From Gymnopus androsaceus JB14 (taxonomy: Eukaryota; Basidiomycota; Agaricomycetes; Agaricales; Omphalotaceae): DNA of 64,000 nucleotides. The position numbers and the translations under genes were made by a program. The DNA lies in NCBI GenBank assembly GCA_009733575.1, contig ML769453.1:62001-126000 (forward strand). The letters are read 5' to 3'. Shown here one piece after another: positions 25,811 to 36,789 of this stretch. The notes beneath the pieces are model-generated. The model saw only the letters and a program-made list of their open reading frames with translations, searched no databases and was not told the DNA's origin. How positions within the stretch are numbered: the stretch's first letter is position 1; the number at the start of each line of letters is the position of its first letter.

Positions 25811-26661
25811 TTACTTCTTAGTCCATTCTTTCGCAGTCGCAAGGAACTTTGCCTTGTCATTTTTCAAAAGCTGTAAAACGAAAAGGTCAGGTCAAGTACA
25901 GATGACCGAGAGATTGCATACTGCGGCGATATCTGGCTCGAAAGGATCATCGGGACTTGGATTATTGAGCTTCTCTTGTATTATAGACAAAACTAAGGGG
26001 GAAATCAGCGAAAGTGTGCGTGTGGCGGCGCTCGGTGCCGCTTGCCTGTGGCTAGAGTCATTGAAGGCTTCCACTGTTAAGAGCAGTGAGCTATTGGAAG
26101 AACGATAGACGGGATAAGCGTACATCGTCTCGGAGCACAGGAACACATATAGCGCCTTCTTCGTTGATCCCAGGATGGTAAATCTTTGTCTTGAATGACA
26201 CCTAGAATATTGTATTACATGACTTGGACTTGACAGTGATCACTCCCTGACTATACCGATGGTGCTTTGAACGGAAAGTTCGGAGGTAGCGTTAATGTGA
26301 ACTTGAAGGTGCCGCCTTTGTAAGGTGAATCTGACTAGGATTTGGTTCGGTCAAGGGCCGGGAGGATATGCAAGGAAATCACATACTTCAGCAGTGATAG
26401 CGCAATTCCATTCGAATAGATTATCTTCCTTCGCTTCTGTAGAGATATTCTGAGGAAACATCAGGACAATCTACGAAGAATGGCGCGCGCGGAAAGGCGT
26501 ACCTCGAGGGGTTGATTGTTGATATCTCTCAGTTCCTAGATGTAGTTGGTCAATTGATGGCAATAAAGAGCTTCAAGTGAGCTACCTTTTGGATTCGACT
26601 GCAAATAACAGTAAGAATAATGTTTAGCAGCTAGATGAGCCACTCACCGAAGTGCGGTCAT
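25811..26661 (-). CDS. Ubiquitin-conjugating enzyme E2 (UBC fold)
   Basis: Carries ubiquitin as a thioester on its active-site Cys. Reading from the ATG at 26659-26661: MTALR | RIQK | ELRDINNQPLE | NISTEAKEDNLFEWNCAIT | YKGGTFKFTLTLPPNFPFKA | VSFKTKIYHPGINEEGAICV with the catalytic Cys in the HPGINEEGAIC block, then PVLRDDV | GWKPSMTLAT | VLSIIQEKLNNPSPDDPFEP | LLKNDKAKFLATAKEWTKK and stop. Length (about 155 residues) is that of a bare UBC domain. It resembles class I E2s of the UbcH7/Ubc4 type; I cannot assign the paralogue. Introns of about 50-60 bp are numerous. It is divergent to TAF7, with 65 bp between start codons. Confidence 0.9.
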
Positions 26662-26726
26662 GGTGGTAGATGAAAGAGATTGTTCGGGCCGTCAAGCCGA
26701 CTGACTCTTTCTTGTCTTCTTCCAGC
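26662..26726. promoter_or_regulatory. Very short divergent promoter between the E2 and TAF7
   Basis: The opposed start codons are 65 bp apart, so each 5' leader must be very short or overlap the other gene. An in-frame ATG at 26670 would leave only 8 bp, so 26727 is the better TAF7 start. Confidence 0.5.
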
Positions 26727-28458
26727 ATGTACGAAGATCTCATTGTTGTCGACGATGATGAGCCCCAAGCTGGCCCTTCCAATACCAATTCCAGCGCCGA
26801 CGCTATGAGCCCTCCTCCACCTCCACCTCCTGCTACTGCTGCTGCTGCATCCTCCGCACCGCGTACCTCGTCGCGTCTTCGTGCAAGCAGCCATAACCAA
26901 CCCCAAAATGCCCCTCCGACAGTAAAAATCGTCCAGCCTGCAGAGCGAAGCACTCGTTCCGGCCCAAACCGAGGAAAATTCGCGCCAAAACTCAAGCTCA
27001 AGCTGAGCGACAAGTTGGCTGCACAGGCTCCCGGAATGTCGTTTTTAGGTCAATATGATCGTGAATTGGATTCGGATGATGAGGACCTTGTGTTTGAGGA
27101 GCAGTTTATACTTAGAATTCCTCCTGGTGAAGATTGCGAACGACTGAGGAAAGCTGTGGCTTCGAGGGAGGTGCCTCCTGATGTATGGTTTAAATTCAAA
27201 GGTCAGTGTGTAGTTTCCTGCTCAAGAATCCATCTCAGAACTACACCCCTAGATTCTCGTCGTGGTGTTTTCCATATAGGAAACAATACATACGCCTCCA
27301 AGCTCGTCGATATGCCTTGTATAATCGAGTCTCAGAAGACTCTCGATAATCAAGCAAATGTTCAAAGTTGCAGATATATGCCAGGTCTTGCTTACTTCCT
27401 TTTGTTCTATTTTGATACTAAACAATGCCTTATAGATGCTCGTTCGTGGAAGATCGCATTCGAGAACGAGGACGTTGTAACTCGCGAGAAAATCAACATT
27501 GACGATTACATCTGGCCGCATGGTATTACACCTCCACTTGCTCATGTACGGAAGAGACGGTTCAGAAACGAATAAATAAACGAGTAGGTTTTCTTACGCT
27601 CTTAATCGATAAAGTGCTAATTAACGCAGACCATCGAAACTGTGGAACAAGAAGTGGAGAGGCTATTAGAAGAAGATGCATTAGCGACGGAAATCAAATA
27701 CGGTACATACTTTCTTTCATCTCCTCTCCATGGCCTAATGGCTCTCCACAGAGATTCTCGAAAACGTCAACCCCGACCTATCCGATTCCGAGTTTATAGA
27801 ACGCGAAGAACCAATTGACGCCCCAACTCCTGCAATCTCCGACTTGGGTGACCCTTCCACGCCTGGTATTCTTGGGGATGAAGGCGAAGATGAAGGCGAC
27901 GAAGACGGCGAGGATGGAGAACAAGACGGTGACATTGACGAAGAGCTGGCTGCTGAACTCGACTTGGCATTGGGTGACGACGACGAGGATGACGAAGAGG
28001 ACGAAGAAGACAGTGATGATGAAGAGGACGAAGATGATGATGACGAGGAATCACAAGCAAGGAAACTGCTCAATGAAGAAATCCGGGATCTTGAGGCTGC
28101 GGTGGCAAAGAAGGGTAATGAGATTGCTAGTTCTGCTAATCCATTAATTAGGGTACGTTCTTTCTTGCTCGGTCCTATATACCTAATACTAACGACTCTG
28201 ATTTAGAAACGATTCGAAGACGCTCTCAGGAAGCTGACATCTGATCTCGAAATGAAGCTTGCACAAAGAGAAGAATTGCAAGAACTGCAGAGGATGCAGA
28301 AGGAAGGTATCAGTGCTGATCGCGAATCAGACTCGGATGGAGATGCAGATGTGACTGTTGCAGTTGGTGCTGTTGCTAGTACTAGTGCGGGTGCTGGTGG
28401 TGAAGAAGAAGACCTTTTTGGAGATGAAGATGCGGGAGGGCCAATGGCAATTGATTAG
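26727..28458 (+). CDS. TAF7: TFIID subunit TAF7
   Basis: TBP-associated factor 7, which binds TAF1 in the TFIID pre-initiation complex. The start is MYEDLIVVDDDEPQAGP. A Pro/Ala linker is followed by the TAFII55 domain: QFILRIPPGEDCERLRKA, VPPDVWFKFK | DSRRGVFHIGNNTYASKLVD, CIIESQKTLDN, KQMFKVADICQ | MLV, INIDDYIWPHGITPPLAHVR and KRRFR. Then come TIETVEQEVERLLEEDAL and NVNPDLSDSEFIEREEP, a strongly acidic block (27874-28060), a coiled region and an acidic end (DLFGDEDAGGPMAID). Within the core domain the reading changes frame several times: apparent extra C at about 27351, 27445 and 27461, and one missing base near 27568 just before RINKR. The frame of KRRFR otherwise stops at 27575. Errors or a damaged allele are both possible. 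Confidence 0.88.
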
Positions 28459-28500
28459 ACGGAGCTATAATGCTATAATACATGATATGTGCTAGGTTTT

Positions 28501-29625
28501 TTATTCATTGATATAATGCCTTGCGAACAAGTCATTCTGGATCCACATAATCTTCAGTAGAATCACTCAGCACACAGGATACGCGGAATTAGCACAATAC
28601 TTTCATACCTTACTGACGGCAGCAATAGCCAAAATCTTTTCTGAACTTGAAAGTTCTTCGTCGCTTATTTTTAATATGGCGGTTTGCAGAACAGTTTGGA
28701 CCCATCCTAATGAGAGTGCGCAGTCACGGTCTGGTAAAATCAGCAATACAATTGGAGAGAAACATAAAGCAACTTGCATGGTACGTGCAAGGGGGAGACG
28801 TGATTCCGGTGCTTGAACGACTTTATCCCTGTGTGCATAATTCCGACCTGGTTGGAGGGGGAGTGAGGAGAGAGTAAGTTCAGTGGACTTGGCTACCGAC
28901 CTTGTCCATGTAAGCCCAGGTTTTCCCGGATGAATAGTCGCTCGTTAGTACTCTTCGAGCCCACGATTTCATGAAGATCTGGAAAGGGAATGAGCTGATG
29001 TACTTGGATGTTCATAGTTATCCAACCTTTCTGTATATCAGTTGAGCACTGTCTAATGTTAGATCTTCGAGCTTTGAAGGTATGGGACCATCAAAACCCT
29101 TGAAGACAGTCAGCCATGGTGCAGGCTTATAAGAGATGCCGATTACCTCGTTTCTTTGCAGAAATATCTACAAAGAATGTCAATGTCGTCTTCTGGGGTC
29201 AATACGGCCACTCTTACCTGTTTGGTCACGTCAAACTCAAATAGCTTGGCGTAAAGATCTATATACACGAATCATTAGTATCTACATAAAGGAGCCAAAT
29301 AGAACTCCATACCATCCACTACAGAAGGAATGAGATCGTTGACCATGGGAGCAACCTTGTTCAGGATATCTTGGTCTGTCTTGCCAAACATAATAAAGTC
29401 TTTGACATAGTTTATCCGATCTTCTAATGAGGTTCGAAGGAGTACTGGGTCGATTTCCTGAGTCAAGACAGGGCACGAAGCACTGACAGCGGAGGAGGTA
29501 GAATCATGAGGAAAAGGACAAGTTGCAGCGTTATCATTTGCAATGGGAGTACGCTGGCCCTCTGCTGGAGGTTCAATGTCCAGCGACGTGATGTTGTCGA
29601 TAACGGTTTTGAGAGAATCAGACAT
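28501..29625 (-). CDS. Protoglobin-type (globin-sensor domain) haem protein
   Basis: Fungal protein with a protoglobin/globin-coupled-sensor fold and no fused output domain. The start is MSDSLKTVIDNI at 29625 (another ATG at 29637). After a short leader come LEDRINYVKDFIMFGKTDQD, LNKVAPMVNDLIPSVVD | DLYAKLFEFDVTKQ | IFLQRNE | GFDGPIPSKLEDLTLDS, IFMKSWARRVLTSDYSSGKT, WAYMDKVGIMHTGIKSFKHR (containing the likely proximal His in IMHTG), then DRDCALSLGWVQTVLQTAIL and WIQNDLFARHYINE. Introns fall between the listed blocks and keep frame. As known for the family, such proteins bind haem and gas ligands; the role in fungi is not settled. It is divergent to BRE2, with 160 bp between starts. Confidence 0.85.
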
Positions 29626-29785
29626 GAGTGTTTGCATTCATTGCGTGATGCACCTTTCTTTTAAGGACTCTGAGGAGTATATGCAATGGTCGAGAGTAAT
29701 TCGAGGCCATCTCTCGACCTCTCGAGAACCGGAAGATGACGGAGAGAATCATAGCATTGGGCGCTAAAACTCTTTGTATTTCGCA
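29626..29785. promoter_or_regulatory. Divergent promoter between the protoglobin gene and BRE2
   Basis: 160 bp between opposed start codons. No TATA box recognised. Confidence 0.4.
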
Positions 29786-31697
29786 ATGTTGGCAGATTCA
29801 TCTCCTCCGCCAGAATCCGGACTCAGCCCCGCACGGCCATCCCCTCAGCCTACCACTGCTGCTCCGACAAAGAAAAGAAAGCGGGGTCCTCAGCAACAAG
29901 CGCATGCCGCATCTCCTGCCCCTTCAGATCCTGGAACTCCAGAGTACGTGTTTACTAGTAAACTAGCTTCAATTAAACTAAATAAATATTTCTCAGAGTT
30001 CTAACCTCACGAACCGACCTCTTCTCTCGGCCACAGCTTAAAGTTGCTCGTGGACCAGTATTCACTCCCATTGCTGAAGGTTCCTCCTACTTTAAAACCG
30101 ATCTCATTGGTGTAAACCGCGTCGGATTTCGTTATGTTCCCGCTGGAATCAAACCGTCAGGCTCAGTAATCCAATTCAGAACAATTGAGAGCAATCCATG
30201 CTCGTACAGAATCAGTTGGGAAGATAGAAGTCCATTTATCCACGTCACCAAAGATGGTTTGGGATTATTGGGTACAAAGGGCTATCGCAGTGCGCGAGGC
30301 AACGCACCCGTTCGGGAAGGAAAATGGTACATGGAAGTCAAAATTCTCCGTGGGGGAGGAGAATCTTCGAATGAAGGAATGAGAGACGGTTGTCACGTCA
30401 GAGTCGGCTGGGGCCGTCGAGAAGCTCCGCTCAACGGTCCAGTTGGTCTTGACGGCTACAGTTATGGCTATCGCGACAAGACAGGCGAAAAGGTGACTCT
30501 TTCCCGACCACGTCCGTACGGAGCTGCATTTCGTTCTGCTGATGTCATCGGCATGTATATTTCCCTTCCACCAACTCGAGTCGCCAATCCCAAGGATCCT
30601 TCTGACCCAGCACATCTCAACCGTGAACGGATTGCTATCGACTTTAAGGGTCAAGAGATGTTTGAAATGCAGGAGTATCCTCAGTCAAAGGAAATGACTG
30701 CACTAATGGATTATTCGGGCAAGTCATCTCATTCGGCTTCTCTACCTTCGACATCCTCGAAAAAGGGCACTGGTGGAAAGCTTCCAGAACGAAGCGGTGC
30801 GTCTACTAGCACTGTTCAGAACAAGAACGCGGATCTCCGTCCATTACCCACCTTGCAAGGCTCTCGGATTGCGTTCTTTGTCAATGGGCAGTGCCAGGGC
30901 GACGCTTTCCAGGACATTTACGACTTTTTACAGCTTCGCCAAACTGATAGAAAGGCAAAGGAGAAGAAACGATATCGTGAAGGTCTCAAAGAATCACACA
31001 AAGACAACCCTTTCGATGACGGGACGCTCGGATATTATCCCTTCATTTCCTTATTCAACGATGCCTCCGTTCAGATTAACCTTGGACCCGACTTTGATTT
31101 TCCTCCCCCACCTGACATTGAAACTATCCTTGACGACCCAAACGCCATAATCCCTGACACTCAGACTAGGACTTGGCGTCCGATATGCGAGCGGTATCCT
31201 GAATTCATGGCTGAGCAATGGGCGTTTGATGAACGCGAGGAGCAGGAGGCTGAGGTGCACATGACCGAAATCGCACATCAGGAGAAAGCAGCTGCTCAGA
31301 AGAAGGCGCAGAGGGAGAAGAAGAAACGCGAGAATGAGGCGAAGAAGAAGGCAAAGATGCAGATAAAGGAGAAATCACCTTCAGTAGGGCCAGGCTGTAC
31401 TCCCTTCCGGGCCAGCCTCAACCTAGTCCTTTGCGTCAGGCCAGTGTAACGCTGTACGAGAACCCTGCTGCAGACGTAGATGTGGCGAGCTCTCCCGCTC
31501 CCATTGGTGGAGGCGGCGGCGAAACGCAGGCTTTGCAGAACGGTTTTGGCTCAGACAACGGGGAGGAAGAGGTCGGTAGTACGTTTGATTTTTCGACGCA
31601 AACCAAAACCGAAGAACAGCTTTATCAAGAACAATTTCATCCAGTCTATAGCATAGCTGTACGTGTAGTAGTTTGGCGAGGAATGTACAGTAGTTGA
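29786..31697 (+). CDS. BRE2: COMPASS (Set1C) subunit, Bre2/ASH2L-type SPRY protein
   Basis: Subunit of the Set1 histone H3K4 methyltransferase complex. The start is MLADSSPPPESGLSPARP; one intron (about 29945-29998) leads to LTSRTDLFSRPQLKVARGP. The SPRY domain is clear: SPFIHVTKDGLGLLGTKGYR, VREGKWYMEVKI, RDGCHVRVGWGRREAPLNGP, GLDGYSYGYRDKTGEK, RPRPYGAAFRSADVIGMYI. Further down are GSRIAFFVNGQCQGDAFQDI and TLGYYPFISLFNDASVQINL, a Lys/Glu-rich helix and a Gly-rich tail. Near 31393 the frame of the helix runs to a stop at 31446, while the natural continuation (LYSLPGQPQPSPLRQASVTL and on) is in another frame, so one base appears missing. The end at 31697 assumes that shift. A copy of the 3' end lies at 46.7 kb. 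Confidence 0.88.
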
Positions 31698-31740
31698 ACG
31701 CACATTAATAGTACATCATATACATAAAGATGAGTCCAAA

Positions 31741-31860
31741 TTAAGGAATGTATGGAGGTGGTGGTACCGTAGGTTCGGAGCAAGCCCTGACGTCTACATC
31801 CCCTTTCACCTTTTATATCGACTGAGCTCTCCCCTACCGTAATGCAATGTAATGTCTGCA
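31741..31860 (-). pseudogene. 3' fragment of the PPxY orphan family (copy 0)
   Basis: About 120 bp match the last exon of copies A-C: stop complement at 31741-31743 preceded by codons for VPPPPYIP, then DNA matching the conserved stretch that codes DVDVRVKQ and ITVGESS, but with indels that break the frame. Nothing of the upstream exons is present. It sits just past the BRE2 3' end and shares spacer sequence with the following unit, so it is a truncated unit of the tandem array. Confidence 0.7.
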
Positions 31861-31931
31861 AGAACAACACACACATATGGGTGGCGGAGTGAAATAAAGC
31901 TAATAGTACAACTTGCTCGTATATGACCAAA

Positions 31932-32566
31932 TTAAGGATTGTATGGAGGTGGTGGTACCGTGCGTTTCTGCTTGACCCTGACATCTACATCCCCTTTCAC
32001 TTTGATATCGACTGAGCTCTCCCCTACCGTAATGTCAACCTTACAGCGCCTCGGGGCCGGATCTGGTATGTGTGCCCCTTGTCGCTTAAGGCGACGTCGA
32101 CGCAGCTCCGGATGTTCATCCTCGTATTCGTCACACGATCTAGCAAAGGTCTTTCCATTCATTAGTTAAAAAAAACACGATGAGCAATGGAAAAGTACCC
32201 TTGTTTCTTCATACAAACGTCGGAGACACAATTCATATTCACGGTAGCTCTTCTGGAATTTAGAGTTTTTGATAAAACTTGGATATTTGTGGGAGTTGTA
32301 GATTGAATCCGTTTGTTCAACAGCAACCTGAGCACTGTGGAGGTTCAGTACCAATGATGCAAAGCCATTTCATGCACTCACTCTTCTACGGCACGACGAA
32401 ATCGTTCTTTTGCCTCAGGATAACTGGGCATGTTATGTTTGTATTGGTCTAGACAAACGTTATGGGTAATCCTATCTTCTTTCTTCTGCCATTCTCGGTT
32501 TTCAAGAGGATTAAAGTTGGACTCGGCCTTGGTGGAGGGCTTGATGGAAGAAGAGAAGGAAGGCAT
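31932..32566 (-). CDS. PPxY orphan family, copy A
   Basis: Small protein of about 175 residues in three exons; function unknown. Exon 1 starts MPSFSSSIKPSTKAESNFNP and carries NPLENREWQKKEDRI and SYPEAKERFRRAVEE. Exon 2 carries VAVEQTDSIYNSHKYPSFIK and SYREYELCLRRLYEET. Exon 3 carries FARSCDEYEDEHPELRRRRL, HIPDPAPRRCKVDITVGESS, VDIKVKGDVDVRVKQ and ends VPPPPYNP. PPPY fits the PPxY ligand of WW domains. No signal peptide or membrane segment. It is the best-preserved unit of the array together with copy B. Confidence 0.65.
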
Positions 32567-32772
32567 GGTAGCGCCCAAGATCAGTACTCAGTGTTTAAGA
32601 CAAAGGGACTCCTATCTCTTTTATTTCATATTCGCCACGTTTCTGTTCAGGAGTCCTTCCTTCTAGAAAATGTAAATGTAAGGAACAACACACATGGGTG
32701 GCAGAGTGAAACAAAAGTACTTATTAGTACTACAACTTGCTCATATACATAAAGTAAGATGAGTCCAAACTT

Positions 32773-33386
32773 TTAAGGAATGTATGGAGGTGGTGGTACC
32801 GTGCGTCTCTGCTTCACCCTGACGTCTACATCCCCTTTCACCTTTATATCAACTGAGCTATCCCCTACCGTAATATCAACCTTACAGCGCCTTGGAGCCG
32901 GATCTGGTATGTGTGCCCATAGTCGCTGAAGGCGACGTTCACGCAACTCCGGATGCTCATCCTTATAATCGTCACACAATCTAGCAAAGATCTGTCTATT
33001 CGTTAGTGAAATAAACACGACGAGCAGCATCAGAAAAGTACCATTGTTTCTTCACCCAAGTGTCGGAGACAAATCTCATATTCACGGTAGCTCTTGTGGA
33101 ATTTAAAGTTTTTGATAAAACACGGATATTTGTGGGAGTTATAAATTAAATCCGTTTGTTCAACAGCAATCTGAAGACTGTGGAGGTTCAGTAAGTACCA
33201 ATGATTCGAAGCCATTCAACGCACTCACCTTTCTACGGCACGACGAAACCGTTCTTTCGCCTCAGGATAACTGGGGGCATCAAGTTTAAATGTGTGCAAA
33301 CAAGTGTTATGGGTGATCATATCGTCGATGTTCTGCCATCCTCGTTTTTCAAGGGGATTAAAGTTGGACTGGGACGACTGGGCCAT
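32773..33386 (-). CDS. PPxY orphan family, copy B
   Basis: Close paralogue of copy A with the same three-exon layout. Exon 1: MAQSSQSNFNPLEKRGWQNI and SYPEAKERFRRAVER. Exon 2: IAVEQTDLIYNSHKYPCFIK and SYREYEICLRHLGEET. Exon 3: IFARLCDDYKDEHPELRERR, HIPDPAPRRCKVDITVGDSS, VKGDVDVRVKQRRT and the end VPPPPYIP. The spacer to copy A is also similar, so whole units of about 0.9-1 kb were duplicated in tandem. Confidence 0.65.
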
Positions 33387-33815
33387 GGTTGCAACAAGAG
33401 ATGCCCCGCGCCCCTATAACTTTTGATTTTGACGACTGACATAATTAGTCACACTCTCCATTTTTAGGTGGAGGCATCCATCTCACCGCTCAAGCTCAAG
33501 CCGAATGCTCATTACATGCGCGCAGTAGTTATCCCTGCACTCCCCTATAATACTACAGCCTCCTACTCCTCCTCCTCGAAATCCAGGTCACCTCCTGTCC
33601 CAAAGTCAAAATACCCTGGAGTTCTAGATCAATATCTTCTCTGCCTCCGCCTCGTCATTTGGCAGAGGGAGGAGACATGATTCGAGAGATGAGAGCTCTC
33701 AGCTGCCAGATATTACAGGTATGCCAGTAATAAGAGGTATCATTAATAGAACAAAGAAGTCCCTGCGCTTGTAGAGGAATTGAATCCATAAGATGAGTCT
33801 ACCAAGGAGAAAATT

Positions 33816-35005
33816 CTAAGGAATATACAAAGGTGGTGGTACTCTGTGTCTGCGTCTGTGTCCCTGCTTCATCCTGACATTCACGCTGCCTTCCCCTTGC
33901 ACCTCAATATCGACTGAGCTCTCTCCTACCGTAATGTCAATCTGACAGCACCCCAACTCCATGTCTGCCCTTCTCCGAGTTGTTGCTTGTAGTTTAGGAA
34001 AAGTATGAGACAACTCTGGATGTTCACGCTCGTACTCGTCACACGAGCCAGCGAAAGTCTGTCTATTTGTTAGTGAAATAAACACGAGGAGTGTCAGAAA
34101 AGTACCATTGATTCTTCGTCCAAATGTCAGAGACACATTTTGTATTCGCGGTAGCTCTTCTGGAATTTATAGTTTTTGATACAACTCGGATATTTGTGAG
34201 AGTGGTAAAGTAAATCTGTTCGTTCAATGGCGATCTGAAGACTATGAAAGTTCAGTACCCATGCTTCAAAGCTATCCAATCACCCTTGTCAAGTCTGAGA
34301 CACTCGAGTAGCAAGAAAGGCAGCCCCGTAGGGCCCCGCGTGTATTGGGATGCGCCGAGAAAGGGAGTACAAATATACCAAGCTAGGTAATGTAACATAT
34401 GTCTATATGTATATGTATCTATATGAGCAGGGTGGGAAAGAAAGGGTGGGAAGCGCAAATAAGCTGGCAAGACAGAAGCAAAAGCGAGTGGGTAAGTAAA
34501 GGTACGGACAGATATTACTTGAGGGAACGTACCTGGCAAGACAGAGGGAAAAGCAAGCTGACTACCCCTGTCTTGCCAGGCTATCATAAATACTGTTCCC
34601 ACCGATCTAGGAGGAATGTCAGTGCTCGTGTCTCGGCTGAGACGGAAGAGTAAAAACTAACCTGATACAACGCTACCACTTTCGACGTCTATGAGGCGGT
34701 ATAGTTGCTCATCCCACTTGGACCTTTAGGTGGGGATGACAGGTTAGCGTGCCGCTACTGCTGCTGCAGTGTGAAAGCTGGGACTTACGGATGATTAGAC
34801 TCCAGTAATCAAGGATTAAATTCGATCAATGAGCTCACTCTTCTACGGCACGACGAAACCTTTCATGCGCCTCAGGATAACTGCGCCAGCCACAGTTAAA
34901 TATAACTAAACAACCTTCATGTAACATTCTATCATCTATACTCTGCCATTCTCGATGTTCAAGAGGATTAAAGTTGGGCTGGGACAATTGGGACAATTGG
35001 GGCAT
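33816..35005 (-). CDS. PPxY orphan family, copy C, first intron enlarged
   Basis: Most diverged unit. Exon 1 (34841-35005) starts MPQLSQLSQPNFNPLEHREW and contains SYPEAHERFRRAVEE. Exon 2 carries IAIERTDLLYHSHKYPSC and SYREYKMCLRHLDEES. Exon 3 carries TFAGSCDEYEREHPEL, CCQIDITVGESSVDIEVQGE and ends VPPPLYIP, so the PPxY motif is kept (PPLY). Copies A and B have a first intron of about 60 bp; here it is about 600 bp because foreign sequence lies inside. Whether it is still spliced out cannot be told from the sequence. Confidence 0.55.
34285..34825. mobile_element. Insertion of unknown type inside copy C
   Basis: Alignment of copies A, B and C by eye shows about 540 bp in the first intron of C that the others lack. 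It contains a 13-bp inverted repeat (CCTGGCAAGACAG at 34532-34544 and its complement at 34568-34580), an extra direct copy of CTGGCAAGACAG at 34464, and a TATA-like dinucleotide tract near 34400. I could not define clear terminal repeats or a target duplication, so the limits are approximate. Confidence 0.4.
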
Positions 35006-35303
35006 GGGCAATTAGAGATGATCCGCGCCCTATAAGTTTTGATTTTGACTATTTCATTGTCACAACATAGAAAGTCACCACACCATTCGAAGTGTAACTC
35101 TTTCTTTTGCCACTTGATAATATTGCCTCTCACCACGTCAGAAGTTGGTATTTCGATTAAGTACTTAATCTTTCAACCCTTTTCATTTGCAACAATCATA
35201 AAAGACGAATTCTTTAATAGTACTATTGATACAGTGTAATTAAAAGTAAACTAATGTAAGTATGCATGCTCTTTAACCACTAGTGTGACTCATGTGAGAC
35301 ATT
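35006..35303. other. AT-rich intergenic, nothing recognised
   Basis: Spacer between copy C and the old-yellow-enzyme gene. No supported gene or repeat. Confidence 0.3.
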
Positions 35304-36510
35304 CTAATGGCTGCGCCGCAACAAATTTAACACCTTGTTACCCATGGATAGACGCTTACTACTCTTCCTCAGCTCCAGGTCAGAGTAATCTGCCGCTGGG
35401 TAGTCAACATATCCTTTTCTTTGTTCCGCCTCTGGAGCATAGTACTTTCCATACAGCGTCGTAAAGTCGATCTCGTTATCGAGAGGCTTTCCGAACTGTA
35501 AACGTTGTGCGAGATCGGGGTGAGTGATCCATGGTATTCCGAAGAAGATACCAGAGGCTTGGCCGGCTATTGGAATGTCAATCAGTTATGAACAGGATAT
35601 GCATGAGCTAGTAGTGTATGCCTACCTTTAACAGTAGCAGCAGCTTCTTCACCTGTGAATCCTGCATTCGAGAATACTTGAGCATGTTTAATAAGAGAAC
35701 CGTAGGTGGACAGGATATCGTGCGGCGTTCCCCGTTTTGCACCTTCACGGTAAGCAGTATTAGGAATCGAGCAGCATCATAGAAGCGGAAACTTCGCATA
35801 CCGTCAATGACTGGATCAAGCATATCAGCATAACGAACGAGATCAATGTAAGCAATTTCCAGCTTGTCAGCTTCGGATATGAAGTAGCTATAGGTCTCGA
35901 TAGTTTCCTCGAGAGGCATTCTAAATAAGATATCAGCGCCATCCTGCATCTCAAGAGAACCGCATCGCATCGCTTACCCCATATCATTGTAACCTCCAGC
36001 AGGATTCAATTTGATTCCGACTCTGTCCTTTCCAAAGACTTTGATCAGCCTCTGGAGAGCCAAAAGACCGAAACGGGCGCGATTTGCGACAGAGCCTCCC
36101 CAAGGAGTCAGTTCGTTTGTTCGAGGTTGAATCGAGGAACTGTTGGACTAGGTATCCATTGGCACCGTGGACTGAAAAGAGCGTTAGATGGATGAATCGT
36201 CTGGTATAGGTGTTAACTCACGTTCTATACCGTCGAATCCAGCATTCTTAGCGTTTATCGCTGCTTGCTCAAAAAGATCGAGCAACGTAGTCGGATCATC
36301 GATTGTAGTCGGCTGAGATATGTATTTAGCACTCATCTATGCTAACTAGCGAGCAAGCACTTACTGTAACGTATCCCGGTTCACCAGGAAGGAATCTGAA
36401 CTTTCCTCCTCGTGCTGCGATTGCAGAAGGTGCGTACACAGGTACACCCGAAGCTATTTGTTCTGGAGCGTCAGGATGACTGACTCGGCCAACTATAATT
36501 TATAGTGTTA

Positions 36511-36663
<153 letters not shown>

Positions 36664-36781
36664 TCAAGGGCATGTTAGTGATTTTCTACACTCAAGATTT
36701 AGTAATGGACCCACCCTTGAGGAGTTATCAAAACGCCCTCGGAGATGATCAGACCAGCGCTCTTGGCGCGCTGCTGGTAGT

Positions 36782-36789
36782 ACTCGAGG
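36782..36789. repeat. Left target-site duplication, ACTCGAGG
   Basis: Identical to 37706-37713; the two copies bound the 916-bp element. Confidence 0.85.

Noticed and set aside
26624..27013. Gly-rich minus-strand frame overlapping the TAF7 N-terminus
   Set aside because: Antisense of the Pro/Ala linker of TAF7; low complexity and no family resemblance.
27735..28073. Poly-Ser open frame on minus
   Set aside because: It is the antisense of the acidic Asp/Glu block of TAF7 and has no independent support. The same holds for the poly-Ser frame at 5471-5662 opposite POL5.
33468..33680. 70-codon plus-strand frame between array copies B and C
   Set aside because: No family resemblance, no clear promoter, and it lies in duplicated spacer DNA.
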